Notes under the pieces: model-generated | Seen by the model: only the letters and a program-made list of their open reading frames with translations | Told to the model about the DNA's origin: nothing | Databases searched by the model: none | In this document: piece by piece, positions 8,085 to 14,742 of the stretch | Position numbering within the stretch: position 1 is the stretch's first letter | Layout: the number at the start of each line of letters is the position of its first letter | Position numbers and translations under genes: made by a program | From: Treponema sp. | GTDB lineage: Bacteria > Spirochaetota > Spirochaetia > Treponematales > Breznakiellaceae | Assembly (NCBI GenBank): GCA_031255615.1 | Contig: JAIRSD010000073.1 | Location: 1 to 28,105 of the forward strand | Length of the DNA stretch: 28,105 nt | Reading direction: 5' to 3'

Positions 8085-8275
8085 CAATGTTGGAGTTGCT
8101 GCGCTTCGCGCAGCAACTCCGAAGGCGCAAAACGGCAGGGACGCCGTTTTGCGCCCGCGCAAGGGATAGGAGGGGTGCGGAGCAGCCACGCCGCAGGCGG
8201 GGCCGGAGCGATAGCGGAGCCCCGGATAGCCCGGTCCCCGCCGGAGGCGGGGATGCGCCCAAAAACTCAACATTG
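8085..8275 (-). repeat. modular hairpin repeat, copy 2, bounded by inverted repeats
   Basis: The element is bounded by CAATGTTG (8085-8092) and CAACATTG (8268-8275), an exact 8-bp inverted repeat that continues as CTGTAT farther out on both sides. Inside are a 13-bp hairpin (8092-8104/8108-8120, loop TTC), a 10-bp hairpin near 8127-8152, and in reverse orientation the shared words of the family (GCGCAAGGGATAG near 8156; CCCCGCC-GGA-GGCGGGG followed by ATGCGCCC near 8236-8260). It lies within the peptide transporter operon. The layout resembles a MITE, but no target-site duplication is clear. Confidence 0.75.
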
Positions 8276-8276
8276 A

Positions 8277-8305
8277 GTCTATTATACAGCATGAGGTCTA
8301 TTATA
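8277..8305 (+). repeat. short direct repeat GTCTATTATA
   Basis: GTCTATTATA occurs at 8277-8286 and again at 8296-8305, a 19-base period, just outside the repeat element. The AT-rich words could be promoter or operator half-sites for the permease genes, but no -35 supports this. I see nothing else convincing between 8306 and 8445. Confidence 0.4.
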
Positions 8306-8445
8306 TCGGCGTAAACCGGGGGCGCCGTGAAGACAGGGGCCCTACTTGAAAACATGCCCCATATATGGTTAGGTAGGATCCGTTCGCCAGAGGGAGGTTC
8401 CTGGGGCGGCCTTGGGGGTGGACAGTCAAAAGACCGGAAACAGGG

Positions 8446-9462
8446 ATGGCACAAACAGCGGCTGAGACAAGGGGAATTTTGCAGGGGAAATCCGGGGGGA
8501 TCTGGCTTTTCCTGGGAAAGCGGCTGTCTATAACCCTGCTGACCCTTTTTTTGGTGTCCCTGCTGACCTTTCTTGCCTTCGCCGTCATTCCCGGGGATCC
8601 GGCGTTGATGGCCCTGGGGATCGAGGCCAGCGACGAACAGGTCGAGGCCCTGCGGAGGGAGATGGGGCTGGACCGGAGCCTGCCGGAACAGTACGGGGCC
8701 TGGGTGGGGAAATTCCTTACCGGGGACCTGGGGAATTCCGCCCGTTTCCGGGGGGCCCCAATCGCCGGGATGATCCTTGAACGGCTGCCGGTGACCTTCT
8801 GCCTCGCGAGTCTTTCCCTGCTTTTTATGATTCTTATCGCCGTCCCCGCGGTGTTGGCGCCGGCGCAAAGAGAGGGGGGGCCGCTGGACCGTACCGTGAA
8901 CGTTTTAACGGCCCTCAGCATCTCCTTTCCCGGTTTTTTCCTGGGGGTGCTTTTCATTTGGCTTTTCGGCATCCTGCTGAGGTTTTTTGTTCCCGGCGCT
9001 TATGTTGATTACCGCCAGGATCCTCTTTCCTTCGCGGCCTACCTGGTGTTCCCCGCCCTGGCCCTGGCGCTGCCCAACGCGGCGGTCCTGGTAAAATTTC
9101 TGCGGGCCCAGGTTTTGCGGCAGCTTCGGCAGGATTATGTGCGGAGCGCATTGGCCCGGGGGGCGGGGAAGCGGCGGATTCTCTACGGCCATGTACTGAA
9201 AAACGCGGTCATTCCCGGGGTAACTCTTTTGGGGATGATCGCGGGGGAGACCTTCGCGGGGAGCATCGTGATTGAACAGGTTTTCGGCATCCCCGGCATC
9301 GGGCGTCTTCTTATCAGTTCCATTACCAGCCGGGATTACGCCATGGTCCAGACCCTGACGGTATACATGGCTTTCATGGTGGTGCTGGGAAACACCCTGG
9401 CGGACATTCTTATCCGCATCATCGATCCCCGGATTTCCGCGGATACCCGGAGGGCGGCGTGA
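8446..9462 (+). CDS. peptide/nickel-type ABC transporter permease (DppB type)
   Basis: A 338-residue inner-membrane permease with about six membrane segments, the first at about 28-50. Family marks are the IPGDPA segment after the first helix, the long periplasmic loop with LGLDRSLPEQY-like sequence, and the coupling loop ARGAGKRRILYGHVLKNAVIPG. FGIPGIGRLLISSI near the C-terminus is diagnostic of DppB/OppB. The start is weak: there is no good Shine-Dalgarno site before 8446, and about 20 residues precede the usual family start. It overlaps the next permease gene by four bases (GTGA). Confidence 0.92.
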   Translation: MAQTAAETRGILQGKSGGIWLFLGKRLSITLLTLFLVSLLTFLAFAVIPGDPALMALGIEASDEQVEALRREMGLDRSLPEQYGAWVGKFLTGDLGNSARFRGAPIAGMILERLPVTFCLASLSLLFMILIAVPAVLAPAQREGGPLDRTVNVLTALSISFPGFFLGVLFIWLFGILLRFFVPGAYVDYRQDPLSFAAYLVFPALALALPNAAVLVKFLRAQVLRQLRQDYVRSALARGAGKRRILYGHVLKNAVIPGVTLLGMIAGETFAGSIVIEQVFGIPGIGRLLISSITSRDYAMVQTLTVYMAFMVVLGNTLADILIRIIDPRISADTRRAA

Positions 9463-10274
9463 GTTTTCCTTCGCTCAGGGCCGGGGAACTGGGGGCCGGG
9501 GCGGCGCTGGCGGTTCTGGTGGGGGGTCTTTCCCTGGCGAGCCTCTTTTGGGCCCCCTACGGCTACAACGACATGGAACCGGAAAGGCGTTTTCTTCCCC
9601 CCCATCGGGAGCATATCCTGGGGACCGATAATTTCGGCAGGGACGTGTTTTCCCGGATCATGGAGGGGGGCCGCTGCAGCCTCCTTTCCGCCCTGGTTAC
9701 GGTGGCCGGCAGCGCCGCCCTGGGGAGCATCCTGGGATTAAGCTCCGGCTACGCCGGGGGGCCGGCGGACGAGATTCTTATGCGCCTTATGGACGCCTTT
9801 AGCTCCTTCCCGGGAATCCTCCTGGCCCTGGTAATGGTGTCCCTCCTGGGAAACGGCGCGGGGACTCTGGTTATCGCCCTGCTGGTCCTTTTTATCCCCA
9901 GTTTTACCCGGATCATGCGGAGCGGCATGCTGCAAATCAAAAACCGGGACTTTGTTAAGGCCGCCCGCCTGTGGGGGGTTTCCCCGGGCAGGCTTATCTT
10001 CATCCACATCCTCCCCAACCTGCTGCCCTCCCTGCTTTCCGCGTCGGTCCTGGGGCTTTCCAACGCGATCCTCGCGGAGGCTACGATGAGCTACCTGGGC
10101 CTGGGGATTCAGCCTCCCCTGCCCAGTTGGGGGAGGATGCTGTCGGAATCCCAGAATTACCTTTTCAACGCTCCCTGGTGCGCCCTGGCGCCGGGGCTCA
10201 TGATCGTCTTAACCGTCATGGCCTTCCACTTTTTGGGGGAGGGCATCCGCCGCCGCCTTTCTCCGGGGGGTTGA
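9459..10274 (+). CDS. peptide/nickel-type ABC transporter permease (DppC type)
   Basis: A 271-residue inner-membrane partner of the DppB-type subunit. GTDNFGRDVFSRI near residue 48 is the DppC/OppC signature. The coupling loop is AARLWGVSPGRLIFIHILPN, and the C-terminal SYLGLGIQPPLPSWG motif is typical. The start codon is GTG, overlapping the TGA of the previous gene, with GGAGG five bases upstream. The ATPase gene follows with no gap (TGA then ATG). These contacts suggest tight translational coupling. Confidence 0.93.
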   Translation: MSFPSLRAGELGAGAALAVLVGGLSLASLFWAPYGYNDMEPERRFLPPHREHILGTDNFGRDVFSRIMEGGRCSLLSALVTVAGSAALGSILGLSSGYAGGPADEILMRLMDAFSSFPGILLALVMVSLLGNGAGTLVIALLVLFIPSFTRIMRSGMLQIKNRDFVKAARLWGVSPGRLIFIHILPNLLPSLLSASVLGLSNAILAEATMSYLGLGIQPPLPSWGRMLSESQNYLFNAPWCALAPGLMIVLTVMAFHFLGEGIRRRLSPGG

Positions 10275-11270
10275 ATGGCATACCTTTTAACGGTGAGGGA
10301 TCTCCGAATCGAAATCAAGGGGCGGGCCGCGGTGGAGGGGATCAGCTTCTCCATGGAGGAGGGGGAGATCCTAGGGATCGTGGGAGAATCGGGCTGCGGA
10401 AAGAGCCTGACCGCCCTCTCCATTCCCCTGCTGCTGCCGGAACCGGCCTCTATCGCCGGGGGGAGCGTCCTGTACCGGGGCCGGGATCTTTCCCTTTTGA
10501 ACGAAGGGGAGCTTAAGGATCTCCGGGGCAGGGAAATTTCCATGGTCTTCCAGGAACCCCGGTCTTCCCTTAACCCCCTAATCCGCGTCGGAAGGCAGAT
10601 AACCGAACCCCTGGAACTCCACGGCAAGGGAGACAGGGAGCTGAATAGACGGAGGGCCCTGGCCTTGATGGAGGACCTGGGGCTTCGGGAGGGGGAAAAA
10701 CTTCTGGACCTTTACCCCCACCAGCTTTCCGGGGGCATGTGCCAGCGGGTGATGATCGCCGCCGCCATGATCTGCGGCCCCCGGCTCCTTATCGCCGACG
10801 AACCTACCACCGCCCTGGATGTAAGTATCCAGGCTCAAATTTTGGGGCTGTTAAAGAAGATCAACCGGGAAACCGGGACGGCGATTCTCTTTATCTCCCA
10901 CGACCTGAGCGTGATTCGAAGCCTCTGCGGGAAGGTCCTGGTGATGTACGCGGGAAAGCTGGTGGAACGGGGGCCGGTGGAGGAAGTCTTCTCCCGTCCC
11001 GCCCATGAATACACCCGGGGCCTCCTGGGGGCCATACCGGGCCCCGCTTCCCGGGGCCGGCCCCTGGCGAACATTCCCGGCCGGGTGCCCCCCATCGAGG
11101 AGGATCGTCCGCCGGGCTGCCCCTTCGCCCCCCGCTGCCCCCGGGCGGCGGCGCCCTGCCGGGAAAGATTTCCCCCCGAAGCCGACCTGGGAGGGGGGCA
11201 TTCCGCCGCCTGCCTTGCCGCCTGCGACGCAGCCCGCGCCGCCGCCGGGACGCCGGAGGATCGCCGATGA
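10275..11270 (+). CDS. oligopeptide/nickel ABC transporter ATPase (DppD type)
   Basis: A 331-residue cytoplasmic ATPase that powers the importer with its DppF-type partner. Walker A GESGCGKS is at 37-44, the signature LSGGMCQR at 151-158, Walker B LLIADEP at 171-177 and the switch His at 209 (ISHDL). The C-terminus has the extension of this subfamily (PGRVPPI, then [11 protein letters not shown] with spaced cysteines), which is a sign of DppD/OppD-type proteins. Its stop overlaps the next ATG by four bases. Confidence 0.95.
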   Translation: MAYLLTVRDLRIEIKGRAAVEGISFSMEEGEILGIVGESGCGKSLTALSIPLLLPEPASIAGGSVLYRGRDLSLLNEGELKDLRGREISMVFQEPRSSLNPLIRVGRQITEPLELHGKGDRELNRRRALALMEDLGLREGEKLLDLYPHQLSGGMCQRVMIAAAMICGPRLLIADEPTTALDVSIQAQILGLLKKINRETGTAILFISHDLSVIRSLCGKVLVMYAGKLVERGPVEEVFSRPAHEYTRGLLGAIPGPASRGRPLANIPGRVPPIEEDRPPGCPFAPRCPRAAAPCRERFPPEADLGGGHSAACLAACDAARAAAGTPEDRR

Positions 11271-12058
11271 ACCTCCTTTCGGTGCGGGATCTTTCCGCCG
11301 CCTACGTCAGCCATTCCCTGGGCAGTTTCGGCAGGCGGATCGAAAGGCCGGTGCTTCACGGCGTCAACCTGGAAATCGCCGCCGCGGAGATCTTCGGCCT
11401 GGTAGGGGAATCGGGCTGCGGAAAAACCACCCTGGGACGCTGCATCCTGGGGCTCATGGATTACCGGGGGGAAATCGTTATCGACGGTCTCCGGCAGGGT
11501 AAAAAAGCGGACCGCGGGGAAATGGCCAGGCGGGTGCAGGCGGTATTCCAGGACCCCTCGGCCAGCCTCAATCCCGCCTGGAGGGCCGGCCGGATTCTGG
11601 AAGAACCCCTCAGGATAAACAGGATAGGCGGCGGGGCGGAACGGAAAAAACAGGTGGACCAGACCCTGGAACTGGTGGGGCTGGATCCTTCCTACAAGAG
11701 GCGGAGGGTGGACGAACTCTCCGTCGGCCAGAAACAGCGGATCTGCATCGGCTGCGCCCTGATGCTGCGCCCCCGGCTCATCATCGCCGACGAAGCGGTA
11801 AGCGCCCTGGACGTGTCGGTGGGGGCCCAGGTCCTCAACCTTTTCCGGGAACTCCACCAAAACCTGGGGCTCGGCATGCTTTTCATTTCCCACAACCTTA
11901 ACCAGGTCTCCTATCTCTGCGACCGCATCGCGGTTATGAAGGAAGGCCGTATTGTGGAACAGGGAGGGGCGGAAGAAATCTACCGGAATCCCCGGGACCC
12001 CTATACCCGGATGCTGCTGGAAGCGTCGCCGTCCATGCTTCCCTTCGCCCTCCCCTAA
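11267..12058 (+). CDS. oligopeptide/nickel ABC transporter ATPase (DppF type)
   Basis: A 263-residue second ATPase of the importer. Walker A GESGCGKT is at 47-54, Walker B LIIADEA at 171-177 and the switch His at 209 (ISHNL). The signature motif reads LSVGQKQR (151-158) rather than LSGGQ, and Walker B is followed by Ala rather than the usual Pro. The C-terminal oligopeptide extension seen in DppD is absent: the protein ends soon after EEIYRNPRDPYTRMLLEAS. This is the last gene of the operon. I see no intrinsic terminator in the 103 bases before the convergent TPR gene. Confidence 0.93.
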   Translation: MNLLSVRDLSAAYVSHSLGSFGRRIERPVLHGVNLEIAAAEIFGLVGESGCGKTTLGRCILGLMDYRGEIVIDGLRQGKKADRGEMARRVQAVFQDPSASLNPAWRAGRILEEPLRINRIGGGAERKKQVDQTLELVGLDPSYKRRRVDELSVGQKQRICIGCALMLRPRLIIADEAVSALDVSVGAQVLNLFRELHQNLGLGMLFISHNLNQVSYLCDRIAVMKEGRIVEQGGAEEIYRNPRDPYTRMLLEASPSMLPFALP

Positions 12059-12161
12059 TCCGCACCTCCTTCGGGGGCGGGAGCTCCGCGGGGCGGCGGC
12101 CCTCAGAAAAACCGCGGCGCGCGGCCCTTCGGTTCGGCCCCATCCTTGGAGGGGCTCGTTT

Positions 12162-13469
12162 TCAGGCCTCCCCTTCTCCGTCCTTCGCGGATAAATACCG
12201 GCGGGCCAGGGGATCCTCCGGCTCCAATTCCAGGACGGTGCGGAAAAAACCGGCCGCCTCCCCCTTGTTCCCCGTCTTCAGGGCCAGAACCCCCAGGTTG
12301 GAAATGATTTTAATGTTCTCCGCGTCCCGGCGCAGGGCGCTTTCCAACTGCCTCCGGGCCCCGGCATAATCCTTCAGTTCCATAAGGCAGATGGCAAGCT
12401 CGTTCCGGGTATCGCAGTTATCCCCCCCCAGCTCCACGGCCTTTTCCAGCGCGGAACGGGCGTCGGCCCAGCGTTCCAGCCGCCGCAGGGCCCAGCCCAG
12501 GAGGAACCAGCCGTTCCAGACCCCGGGCCGCCTTTCCAGGAAAAGCCGGATCCGGTCCATCCCCTCCCGTTCCCTGCCCCGGCGGACGCAGTCCCAGGCT
12601 TCCCGGAAATCCTCATCCTGTAGGCCGTGCTCCTCAATCTCCCGGGCCAGGGTCAGGGCGTTTTCCCTTTTTTCCGGGCTCAATTCAAAGCCCCCCGCCC
12701 CGTCGTCCTGATCCTCCAGGCTGCCGTAGGCCCTAAAACAAACCAGGGCCCGGCTGTAATCCCTGCGTTTCAGGAAAAAGAGGCCGGCGTTAAAAAGAAC
12801 GTCGGGGACCGGGTTTTCCAGGACCAGGGCTTCGCCGTAGACGGCCTCGGCGGCCAGATAGTCCCTTTCCGCCATGGTCTCCTGCCCCGCCCGCTCCAGG
12901 GCCGCCGCCCGCTCCTCAAGGACCAGGGCCTGGTTAAGAAGAACCGGGGAGGAACCGGGGCAGAGGGCCCGGAGGGCGGCCAATATTTCCAAGGCCAGGG
13001 CGTAATCGCCGTTCCGGGCCTTTAGAACCGCCGCCCCAGTAAGCTCCGCCTCAATTCCCGGCCGCAGGGACAGGACCAGGCGGCGGTAGTAGCCGGGCCA
13101 GCGGGGCGGCCCTCCCCCCTCCCCCGCCGGAGAAAAAGGGGGGGGAGATTCCTCTCCGGCCAGGACTCGGAGCATCCCGGAAAGAATCATCTCCAGGGTA
13201 ATCTCCTCGGGATTGATGCCTTCTTCGCCTTCCCCGCCGTTTTCACCGTCTTCCCCGGCGGGCAGCTCCACCGGGATGGGAATGGAGGGATCAAAGACAA
13301 AACCCGGCTCATCCTCCTCCGGGAGGGGATCCTCAGCGTCCCGCTGTACATGGCGGCGGACCTGCGACTGAATGTGGATCCCCAGGGATTCGGAAAGCCG
13401 GATAAAAACGATTCTGCCGCCGGGAGTTCGGGGATCCGGTTCCGGGGAATCGGCGGAAGAGGGTATCAA
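12162..13469 (-). CDS. TPR-repeat protein downstream of PilZ gene
   Basis: A 435-residue protein of unknown function. The N-terminal 110 residues contain a very acidic, Gly/Glu-rich linker (about 45-90). Helical repeats follow from about 150, with three good tetratricopeptide units over the last 110 residues (patterns such as GWALRRLERWADARSALEKA and LAICLMELKDYAGARRQLES). TPRs usually mediate protein-protein contacts. No signal peptide or membrane segment is seen. The apparent start is TTG at 13469, overlapping the TGA stop of the PilZ gene; I find no ATG or GTG with a ribosome site near it, so translation probably depends on coupling to PilZ. Confidence 0.75.
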   Translation of the reverse strand: MIPSSADSPEPDPRTPGGRIVFIRLSESLGIHIQSQVRRHVQRDAEDPLPEEDEPGFVFDPSIPIPVELPAGEDGENGGEGEEGINPEEITLEMILSGMLRVLAGEESPPPFSPAGEGGGPPRWPGYYRRLVLSLRPGIEAELTGAAVLKARNGDYALALEILAALRALCPGSSPVLLNQALVLEERAAALERAGQETMAERDYLAAEAVYGEALVLENPVPDVLFNAGLFFLKRRDYSRALVCFRAYGSLEDQDDGAGGFELSPEKRENALTLAREIEEHGLQDEDFREAWDCVRRGREREGMDRIRLFLERRPGVWNGWFLLGWALRRLERWADARSALEKAVELGGDNCDTRNELAICLMELKDYAGARRQLESALRRDAENIKIISNLGVLALKTGNKGEAAGFFRTVLELEPEDPLARRYLSAKDGEGEA

Positions 13470-14422
13470 CGCATACCGCCGCCCGCGGTTTTAACCGCGG
13501 TCTCGACCGCCGCGTCGGCAGCGGGGGCTTCCCCCGGAAGACCGGGGGCGGGGCTTTCCGCGGCAGGGGCATCCCCTTCCGCGGGGGCCGCCTTCACCGG
13601 GGACTCGCCCTCGGTGGAGGCGCCGCGGACGGTGGAAAGATACCCGTTCAACCGCATCTTGTAGCCCATGGGGATGCGCCCCTCGTCAAAGGCCAGATTT
13701 ATGATCGCCAAATCCTTGCGGTAGGCCACATTTTCCGCCTGGATAAATTTTCCCTTTATCAGGAAGCTCTCCCGGGGATCCTCAAAATCTATCCGCAGGG
13801 AAGCCTCCTTTTCCAAAAGAAATTTTACCACCCCCTGGATAACGATCCGGACGCCCCCAAAGGAAATGTCCCGCAGAATACAACGCCGGGGCACCCCCTG
13901 GATAAAAACGGCGCACTCGCTGGAACGGATGTTTAGCTTCCGCAGTATTTCTGCCGTAACCAATATCCGCTCCCCCCGGCGGCGGGTGGAATTGACGTTC
14001 GCGTCCAGCAGACGGCCCATGATCTCGATAAGATCGTCAGGGGGCCGCTGGGTAAACTGTATGGTTAAAAGCCCCACATCCTTGGCATCCCCATAGGGAA
14101 CGTAGCCCAGAGACCGGGCCGCCACAAAAAAGGCTATGAGTTCTCCCTCCTGGAAGGGATCCTTAAAGCAAAAACGCAGGCTCACCATGTTATTCGCCTG
14201 CTGCAGCTTGGATACAAAACCGGATTTAACATTTATCGCTATCTTGGCCCCCAGAAAAGAAGACGAATAAATGACGCAGGGCCACGCATCGCTGACGCAT
14301 TTGATGTGGATCTGTCTGGGTTGAAGACCGGTAACCTGAATGATTTCCTTGGAATAAATTACCTCAATATCCCGAAAACGCTCATACAGGAGTCCGATTT
14401 TTTGGCTCGTTAATATACCCAT
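13466..14422 (-). CDS. PilZ-domain c-di-GMP-binding protein with treponema-type N-terminal domain
   Basis: A 318-residue probable c-di-GMP effector. The N-terminal half (to about 135) resembles the YcgR-like N-terminal domain found in treponemal PilZ proteins. The PilZ domain follows, with R148-R149-x-x-R152 and D185-x-S187-x-x-G190, the canonical RRxxR and D/NxSxxG ligand motifs. The last 45 residues are an Ala/Pro/Glu-rich tail. In spirochaetes such proteins affect motility and virulence; the role here is inferred. The ATG has no Shine-Dalgarno site, and a good promoter ends nine bases before it, so the mRNA may be nearly leaderless. It is followed by the overlapping TPR gene. Confidence 0.88.
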   Translation of the reverse strand: MGILTSQKIGLLYERFRDIEVIYSKEIIQVTGLQPRQIHIKCVSDAWPCVIYSSSFLGAKIAINVKSGFVSKLQQANNMVSLRFCFKDPFQEGELIAFFVAARSLGYVPYGDAKDVGLLTIQFTQRPPDDLIEIMGRLLDANVNSTRRRGERILVTAEILRKLNIRSSECAVFIQGVPRRCILRDISFGGVRIVIQGVVKFLLEKEASLRIDFEDPRESFLIKGKFIQAENVAYRKDLAIINLAFDEGRIPMGYKMRLNGYLSTVRGASTEGESPVKAAPAEGDAPAAESPAPGLPGEAPAADAAVETAVKTAGGGMR

Positions 14423-14430
14423 CTTTTATA

Positions 14431-14459
14431 ATCATAAGGATTTAGAAGCCAAAAATCAA
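14431..14459 (-). promoter_or_regulatory. promoter of the PilZ-TPR operon
   Basis: On the minus strand TTGATT (complement of 14454-14459) is followed after exactly 17 bases by TATGAT (complement of 14431-14436). Predicted +1 is about 14424, two bases before the ATG at 14422. Confidence 0.55.
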
Positions 14460-14505
14460 TGAATATGATCTTTGTCCCGCAATTCCCGGTTTAAAAGACA
14501 CCGCG

Positions 14506-14720
14506 TATCGAATGTATCCCGGGCGAATCCCCGCCTCCGGCGGGGACCGGGCTGTCAAGGCAGCCGCGGGCTGCCGGGGCTCCGCTGTCGCTCCGGCCCC
14601 GCCTGCGGCGCGGCTCCCCGCCCTTCCCCCGCCTTCGCGGTTAATCTTTACATCCGCCGGTCTTTCAGGCTAAGCGGCCTTGCCGCTATGGGCCGCAAAG
14701 TTCCGCCCCTTGCGGCGGAT
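14506..14720 (+). repeat. modular hairpin repeat, copy 3
   Basis: It starts with TATCGAATGTAT (14506-14517), also present in copy 6. Then come GGGCGAATCCCC, the hairpin 14529-14535/14539-14545 (loop TCC), GGCAGCC/GGCTGCC around GCG near 14559-14575, and a block near 14577-14620 that matches copy 2 (GGGGCTCCGCT then TCGCTCCGGCCCC). AGCGGC/GCCGCT around CTT lies at 14673-14687. It fills the gap between lon and the PilZ gene. Confidence 0.7.
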
Positions 14721-14742
14721 CCCCGGTTTCTCAGGCAGGACT

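Noticed and set aside
6558..8273. 571-codon frame antisense to the peptide-binding protein
   Set aside because: A shadow of the real gene that also crosses the hairpin repeat.
12059..12161. Intrinsic terminator between the convergent peptide-ABC and TPR genes
   Set aside because: GC-rich inverted words exist but no T-run follows on either strand.
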